The notes below the pieces were generated by a model. It did no database searches. It was given only the letters and a program-made list of their open reading frames with translations, and was not told the origin of the DNA. The position numbers were made by a program, and so were the translations under genes. A DNA stretch of 10,417 bases from the NCBI GenBank assembly GCA_021734725.1, contig JAIPIM010000132.1, positions 1 through 10,417 of the forward strand, given 5' to 3'. The stretch is from Minisyncoccota bacterium (GTDB taxonomy: Bacteria; Verrucomicrobiota; Lentisphaeria; Oligosphaerales; MVZH01). How positions within the stretch are numbered: position 1 is the first letter of the stretch; the number at the start of each line of letters is the position of its first letter. Below, one piece after another: positions 5,316-10,417 of this stretch.

Positions 5316-8300
5316 GTGATTAAACTGAAGCGACATTGTTTTCTCGTAGTGTTGGCGACGATCATGCTCGCCGGCCTTTCGGCCCCGGCACAGGATGATG
5401 CGTCGAAACTTAAAAGTGAGCTTGCAGCATTCATCGCGCCCCTTGGCTCCCGAGCTCCCGGCAGTGCTGGAAACCTGGCCTTGGAAGACAAGGTGGCAAA
5501 ACGCTTTGCCGACTCCGGTTTCGCCCATGGCGCTATCCGTTTCACGGCACCGTCATTCATCCCAGGCGAAACGACGATTCAACTGGAGAATGGCCCCACC
5601 GTCCGATTGCGGCCCATGCACCCCTCCCTCACCCGCCCCGGCAACTTCCGTGAGCGTACCTTCCAGTCCCCGCTGATTTATTTTGGTCAGGCGGAAGTTG
5701 CTGACCTCGCGGCGCTGGAGGGGTTTGACCTTAACGATTCCATTGCGGTACTCGAGTTTGACTGCGGAGGCGCGTGGCAGCGTTTGGCCCGTTTCGGCGT
5801 CCGGGGATTCATTTTCCTCGGTGGTGATATGCTGTCGAATCGGGAGGCACAACAGAAAGTGACGAACACCGAAGTGCCGGTTCCACGGTTCTTCGTCGAT
5901 GCTGAGGCAGCCGACGATCTGCGAAGCCGTCTTACGCAAAACGATAAACGTCAACCTGTTATGGCCACGATAAACGCCGTTCCGTCCGCTTGGAAGAATC
6001 GCGGGCTACGCAATCTGTGGGCATTTATCCCTGGCAGCGATCCTGACCTTGAAAAAGATGTTGTCGTCGTTACCGCACCAATGGACGCCAACTGCGTCGT
6101 TCCGGAGCTCGCGTTCGGCGGCCAGCATGGCGCCAACCTTTTCCTGTTACTCAAACTCCTCGAAGAATTCAAGCAGACGCCACCGGCGCGTTCGGTTATG
6201 CTGGTCGCGCTCAACGGGCATACTTACGGCCACTTTGGCGAACGCATGCTGGCTTGGCACCTCATGGCCCCCCCGCCTAAAGTTGAGCGGATGCGCGCAT
6301 TACTGGCCGATCAAATCCGCACGGAAAAAGTTTATCTCGATTTCTATCAAATGATCGACTTCAGCGAACCAGTGGATGAAATTGAACGGAAACTCATCGA
6401 CCTGCGTACCCTGGAGGATCGTTCCACCGGGCGACTGCTGAAGCTCAAGGATCCGGTCGTGGCATACTCGAAACGTGACGTCAACTTGACCAAGGCCGCC
6501 TTGCTTCGTGTACAGGAAGCCGAACTCTCCGATGCCGAGAAGAAGGAACAACAGAAGTCGTTCCAGAAGCATCTGGACAAGTATGTTCGGATCCTTACAC
6601 TCTTTAACAAGGTCGGCATTCAGACAAATTTCAGTGAATTGAATCCGGATGAGGTTGCTGTTCTCAAGGACTACATCAAGACGATCCGTACAAATTACGA
6701 AACGTGGCTCGCAAAAAACCGGGAGGCTTTGGACATTGATACGGCTAACGGCGCCGTTCGAAAAGTCCTTCAGGGGCGGCACGTGAGTTTTCTGATATCG
6801 CTGGAGTTAATGTGGAACGGCTCGAAAATAGGATTTTACGGTAACGCCGGAGCGCGTTTCGGGACAAACACGGTCCGCATTGCGCGTACAGTTGACAGTG
6901 AGGGGCACATATTTCTTGATACCTTGACCAACTACGCGGGATTGAGTCAGGACTATTACTTCCAGAACACCCAGGCCCCAAACAGCGGCGGACTGAGGAA
7001 GTACTACTCCGCCTGGGTTCCGGCGGTCGCCTTGCGGACCGCATTCAGCGACCCACGGCGGATGTTCACACCAGATGACGTGGTGGAGGCTCTTGATGCT
7101 GATATTCTTCACCGTCAGTTCACCTTCACAACAGCATTTTTTCGGCACTTGCTCGCGGATCCTTTGGTCACCATGTCAGGTGAACTTAGCAGACCTTCAG
7201 CAGAACTCATTTGGTCGTTAAACATCAAGACATTTAAATTCGACGAGTTTTCAGCCTCCGTTGTCCCGCAGCTGCCCGTACCGAACACCATGTTCATACT
7301 TTATCCATATGTGGCGGAATCAAGCGATACAAGTACGCATGTAAGTTTTGCCGAGCCCGACACGATTAATCGAGTTTTTGTCAAGACGGATGAGCGTGCC
7401 AGCGAGATCCTCTATGGGCTTGAGGGGAATAAAGGGTCCCGTGTGACGAAAGCGTACCGACTCGATGACACGCTGGCGGGCGTCGATCATGTTATCGATG
7501 CTGGAGAAGCCGAAGCCAAAGCGAGTTCGAACATCCCGGTGACAACATCGCGCACACTTGCTTTGTTCAAATGCTACGAATTACCTGTCAGAAACCGGGA
7601 AGATCCCAGCCGGGTCTCCCATGTGCCGATCACGTCTGGCGGCTACTACATCCTTGATGCCGCCCAGGATTCCGCCCCCCGCAAATATGGTCTTGCGGGC
7701 ATGAGTTCCGCATTGTCATCCAAGCGCATGCCGGAGCACTTGTCGGGGCCCGCGGCGGTGTATCTCGAGCCCGGTTCCCGAGTCAAGATCCTGACCGAAT
7801 TCAAGCGGACCGCGCTCAATGCCAGCGACGAATACCCGGAAGGGAAAGGGTTCCGTTCACCTGAAGAGCTGGGGGCCGACTTTTTTTATACAGCCGCCAA
7901 AGACATGAAAACCCTGAACCGTTATCGACTCGAAAACCTCCAGGGTGTCTCGAATCAGTTGGTTGACGATTATCTTGCCAAAGGCCGTCAGCACTTGGAG
8001 TCTACGCATGCCGCCGACTTGGAGAACCGCCATCTCGATTATTTGAAATCGCTTTACCAGGCGCTGGGCAGTGAGGTAAAAGCGTACGCCCAGATCAGCG
8101 GTATCACAAACGACATGCTGAAAGCGATTGTCTTCTATATGGCGCTGCTCCTGCCATTCTGTTTTTTCATTGAAAAACTGCTGTTTAAGTTCGTTAAGCT
8201 GGAGATCCAACTTGGTGTATTCGGCGTCCTGTTCGTACTGACATTCCTCCTGTTTCGGATGATTCATCCCGCGTTCAAGGTCGCGACAGCGCCGGAAGCG

Positions 8301-10256
8301 ATCTTTATCGGATTTGTAATGGGGGTTCTTGGACTGTTCGTTATCATGATTCTACATGGCCGGTTTGAAGGTGAGATGCAGCTCCTCTTCATGACCTATT
8401 CGGGCGTAGACTCTTCAGAGGTCGGGTACTCCACCGTAGGCCAGAAAGCCATGTTGATCGGGGTCAACAACATGAAGCGCCGACGCATTCGGACCAGCCT
8501 GACGACCGCAACCATCGTCCTGGTCACGTTCACCATGCTGGCTTTCTCCAGTGTATCCAAGCGCATGAGTCCCACGATTATTCCGGTGACTCGGACAACA
8601 CCTTACAAGGGCGTCTATTATCAATGGCCGGGCAGTCTACGGATGGACGAGCGTACTTTGTCTGTACTGAAAGAACTGTTCACCGGTACCGCGGCCGAAA
8701 CCGTTGTACGCCGCTGGTTGATTCCGCCACCCGCCACCGGGAACACGTTGCCTTACCCCTTCCCTTTGGAGAGCTCCAAGGGAAGCGTTCTGCAGCTTGA
8801 TGCCGTCCTGGGAATATCGACACGAGAGGATGGTTTCCTGGGGCCCATCGCCATATTGCCGGGCGGCCGGTTCTTTTCGTCGGACAATGCCAGCGAAGCT
8901 GTGCTTCCGGTTACGGCAGCCGATGCGCTCGGATTGACGCAAGACGATGTCGGCTCAGCCGACCTAATCTTCCGCGGCCATCGATTAAAACTGGTCGGCC
9001 TCGTAGATAATGAGCGTTTCCGAGCGTTACGTGAGCTGAATAACCGGCCCATTCTGCCTATCAAGGAAATTCAAAAAGGCGCTCTCAGCGGCACACAGAA
9101 AGTTGCCAGCGGCAAAGTAGACCCCAGCGCCGTGCGGGAAACAGGCATATTCTATGCCGATATGTCCAGCCTTCTGATTCTGCCCGTGGAAACAGCCCGC
9201 AGTTTCGGCGCGCAGCCATTCAGTATCTCGGCACGCTTGAGCGATGACACATCGCTTTGGGATACCGTTGATATGCTGCTGACTGCCACCAGTGCGAAAT
9301 TCTACATCGGCAGCCCTCGACCATTCGCCGTCGGAGCGGAAGGAAAACGCAAAACAAACGCGGGCAGCTACTACATCGGTTCCGGAGCAAAGACAAGCAT
9401 CGGCGGACTGAGCCGCCTGATCATTCCTCTGCTGATTGCCGGTACGATCATTCTCAATACGATGCTGGGAGCCGTGTACGAGAGAAAGAGTGAGATAGCG
9501 GTTTATAACGCCATCGGGCTCAACCCCACCCATATCGGCCTTTTCTTTTTGGCGGAAGCCTTTGTGTACAGTGTCATTGGTTCGGTTGGGGGGTACTTGA
9601 TTGGTCAGGGGCTGACATTGGGGCTGACAAAGTTCAACCTGGTCCCAGGTCTCAACCTTAATTTTTCGTCGCTGAGTGTGGTCTATGTCATCCTGTTCAC
9701 CATCGGTGTTGTATTGCTCTCGACCATCTATCCGGCAATTGCGGCCACGCGTGCCGCCGTACCCTCCGGCAAACACCGCTGGTCCATGCCGGCGGTTGAA
9801 GGCAACCAGATGAATGTGACCTTCCCCTTCATCTACCAACCACCGCTGGCACCCGCAGTGATAGCCTATTTGGATCACTATTTTTCACGGTTTACCGAAG
9901 CTTCAGTGGGCGAACTGATCGCCACATTCGAAACGCTGTCAAAGGATCAGGATAAGCAAGGACGCCCCAGGTACACGATCGTGTATACCATTGCATTGGC
10001 GCCTTTCGATCTCGGCGTCACGCAGAATGCCACACTTCAAGCTCGCTATGATGATGTCGTGCAAAGTTATCGCGTTCACCTGAGGCTAGACCGCTTGTCC
10101 GGCCAGGATTCAAATTGGGTGACCACCAATAAACCGTTCCTCGAGAAACTTCGTCAGCATTTATTGCATTGGCGGAATCTCGACGAGATGGCGCACGAAA
10201 ACTATCGCCAAGACGGGGATGCACTGTTTGAGCGCGGGACGCCGTTATCCGAGTAG
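5316..10256 (+). CDS. Giant FtsX-type ABC permease with degenerate M28 peptidase-like ectodomain
   Basis: This permease has about 1646 residues. The GTG at 5316 is chosen because GGAG lies 9 bases upstream and the product opens with a classic signal peptide (KLKRH, then a hydrophobic stretch to SAPAQ near 26). An ATG at 5250 with GAGGTG is the alternative. Residues 30-520 resemble an M28 aminopeptidase: PA-like insert at 118-170, core strand LWAFIPGSDPDLEKDVVVV at 234-252, then helix and strand to 311. Catalytic residues are mostly lost (P255, H271, H302, T303). A charged helical insertion spans about 352-488 and a further ectodomain runs to 935. Three helices follow (937-955, 966-985, 995-1013), then the FtsX core: NNMKRRRIRT, TM 1060-1082, a 285-residue periplasmic domain, and TMs at 1368-1388, 1410-1432 and 1455-1475, with coupling segment YERKSEIAVYNAIGLNP. 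About 160 cytosolic residues end it. It pairs with the upstream ATPase. Some domain limits are estimates. Confidence 0.85.
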   Translation: MIKLKRHCFLVVLATIMLAGLSAPAQDDASKLKSELAAFIAPLGSRAPGSAGNLALEDKVAKRFADSGFAHGAIRFTAPSFIPGETTIQLENGPTVRLRPMHPSLTRPGNFRERTFQSPLIYFGQAEVADLAALEGFDLNDSIAVLEFDCGGAWQRLARFGVRGFIFLGGDMLSNREAQQKVTNTEVPVPRFFVDAEAADDLRSRLTQNDKRQPVMATINAVPSAWKNRGLRNLWAFIPGSDPDLEKDVVVVTAPMDANCVVPELAFGGQHGANLFLLLKLLEEFKQTPPARSVMLVALNGHTYGHFGERMLAWHLMAPPPKVERMRALLADQIRTEKVYLDFYQMIDFSEPVDEIERKLIDLRTLEDRSTGRLLKLKDPVVAYSKRDVNLTKAALLRVQEAELSDAEKKEQQKSFQKHLDKYVRILTLFNKVGIQTNFSELNPDEVAVLKDYIKTIRTNYETWLAKNREALDIDTANGAVRKVLQGRHVSFLISLELMWNGSKIGFYGNAGARFGTNTVRIARTVDSEGHIFLDTLTNYAGLSQDYYFQNTQAPNSGGLRKYYSAWVPAVALRTAFSDPRRMFTPDDVVEALDADILHRQFTFTTAFFRHLLADPLVTMSGELSRPSAELIWSLNIKTFKFDEFSASVVPQLPVPNTMFILYPYVAESSDTSTHVSFAEPDTINRVFVKTDERASEILYGLEGNKGSRVTKAYRLDDTLAGVDHVIDAGEAEAKASSNIPVTTSRTLALFKCYELPVRNREDPSRVSHVPITSGGYYILDAAQDSAPRKYGLAGMSSALSSKRMPEHLSGPAAVYLEPGSRVKILTEFKRTALNASDEYPEGKGFRSPEELGADFFYTAAKDMKTLNRYRLENLQGVSNQLVDDYLAKGRQHLESTHAADLENRHLDYLKSLYQALGSEVKAYAQISGITNDMLKAIVFYMALLLPFCFFIEKLLFKFVKLEIQLGVFGVLFVLTFLLFRMIHPAFKVATAPEAIFIGFVMGVLGLFVIMILHGRFEGEMQLLFMTYSGVDSSEVGYSTVGQKAMLIGVNNMKRRRIRTSLTTATIVLVTFTMLAFSSVSKRMSPTIIPVTRTTPYKGVYYQWPGSLRMDERTLSVLKELFTGTAAETVVRRWLIPPPATGNTLPYPFPLESSKGSVLQLDAVLGISTREDGFLGPIAILPGGRFFSSDNASEAVLPVTAADALGLTQDDVGSADLIFRGHRLKLVGLVDNERFRALRELNNRPILPIKEIQKGALSGTQKVASGKVDPSAVRETGIFYADMSSLLILPVETARSFGAQPFSISARLSDDTSLWDTVDMLLTATSAKFYIGSPRPFAVGAEGKRKTNAGSYYIGSGAKTSIGGLSRLIIPLLIAGTIILNTMLGAVYERKSEIAVYNAIGLNPTHIGLFFLAEAFVYSVIGSVGGYLIGQGLTLGLTKFNLVPGLNLNFSSLSVVYVILFTIGVVLLSTIYPAIAATRAAVPSGKHRWSMPAVEGNQMNVTFPFIYQPPLAPAVIAYLDHYFSRFTEASVGELIATFETLSKDQDKQGRPRYTIVYTIALAPFDLGVTQNATLQARYDDVVQSYRVHLRLDRLSGQDSNWVTTNKPFLEKLRQHLLHWRNLDEMAHENYRQDGDALFERGTPLSE

Positions 10257-10301
10257 GCACTGGAAACAAGGCGCGACTGTAAACGGAGACACAGGAAAAG
10301 C

Positions 10302-10417
10302 ATGGCCAGGCGTCAAGACAGAGAGATTGAACAATACCGGACGCTCATGGAACCGCCCGAGAAGTTCCACGACGGGTTCAACTGGAAAACAGTGATCGGC
10401 GCCTTTTTCCTCGGTTT
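10302..10417 (+). CDS. Start of a probable membrane protein (3' end outside window)
   Basis: Only the first 38 codons are present. AGGA at 10293-10296 stands 5 bases before the ATG. The product begins with a polar, charged stretch (MARRQDREIEQYRTLMEPP), then KFHDGFNWKTVIGAFFLG, which looks like the entry into a first membrane helix. It lies 45 bases after the permease stop, with no terminator between, so it is probably in the same operon. A multi-pass transporter is plausible, but no family can be assigned from this fragment. Confidence 0.6.
   Translation, partial: MARRQDREIEQYRTLMEPPEKFHDGFNWKTVIGAFFLG

Noticed and set aside
7857..8267. 136-residue frame on the - strand
   Set aside because: It lies opposite the permease ectodomain and first membrane helix, and has no start signal or recognisable motif.
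9027..9878. 283-residue frame on the - strand inside the permease gene
   Set aside because: It is antisense to the well-supported FtsX domain, and its composition is that of a reverse shadow with no family features.

Overview
The window looks like a chromosomal segment of a glycan-degrading bacterium, most plausibly from the PVC superphylum (Lentisphaerae/Kiritimatiellota/Planctomycetes type). This is an inference from moderate-to-high GC, a formylglycine-type sulfatase next to a sugar TIM-barrel isomerase and a YhcH protein, GC-rich palindromic repeats around a small tyrosine transposase, and a very large FtsX-type permease. No rRNA, tRNA or CRISPR was seen, and all supported genes are on the + strand.

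Region 1 (1-870) is repeat and mobile DNA. An intact IS200/RAYT-type transposase (184-636) lies between two nested pairs of inverted hairpin repeats (149-169/640-660 inside, 99-128/681-710 outside). A further partial copy lies at 1-25. On the right the repeat is part of a 95-bp tandem duplication (683-777 and 778-872) that also duplicates the ribosome binding site, start codon and first codons of the next gene. The upstream start opens a 32-residue leader frame that ends in an ATGA overlap with the real start.

Region 2 (843-3648) is a compact three-gene catabolic operon: a xylose-isomerase-like TIM-barrel sugar isomerase/epimerase, a YhcH/YjgK/YiaL (EbgC-like) protein, and a type I sulfatase with no visible signal peptide. 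Together they suggest intracellular processing of an imported sulfated sugar. The substrate cannot be read from the sequence.

Region 3 (3649-4017) has no gene. It holds a hairpin after the sulfatase, a plausible sigma70-type promoter and a 13-nt palindrome.

Region 4 (4018-10256) is the most unusual part. A MacB/LolD-type ABC ATPase overlaps by one base a PqqD-like (RRE-fold) protein, followed by a permease of about 1646 residues. The permease starts with a signal peptide and a large extracytoplasmic region resembling an M28 aminopeptidase with a PA-like insert. The expected zinc and catalytic residues of that region are mostly replaced. It ends in an FtsX-type membrane core with three extra helices ahead of it and a C-terminal cytosolic domain. 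I read it as an exporter or lipoprotein/peptide-handling ABC system with a pseudo-peptidase receptor and a PqqD-like adaptor. A further gene, probably for a membrane protein, begins at 10302 and leaves the window.
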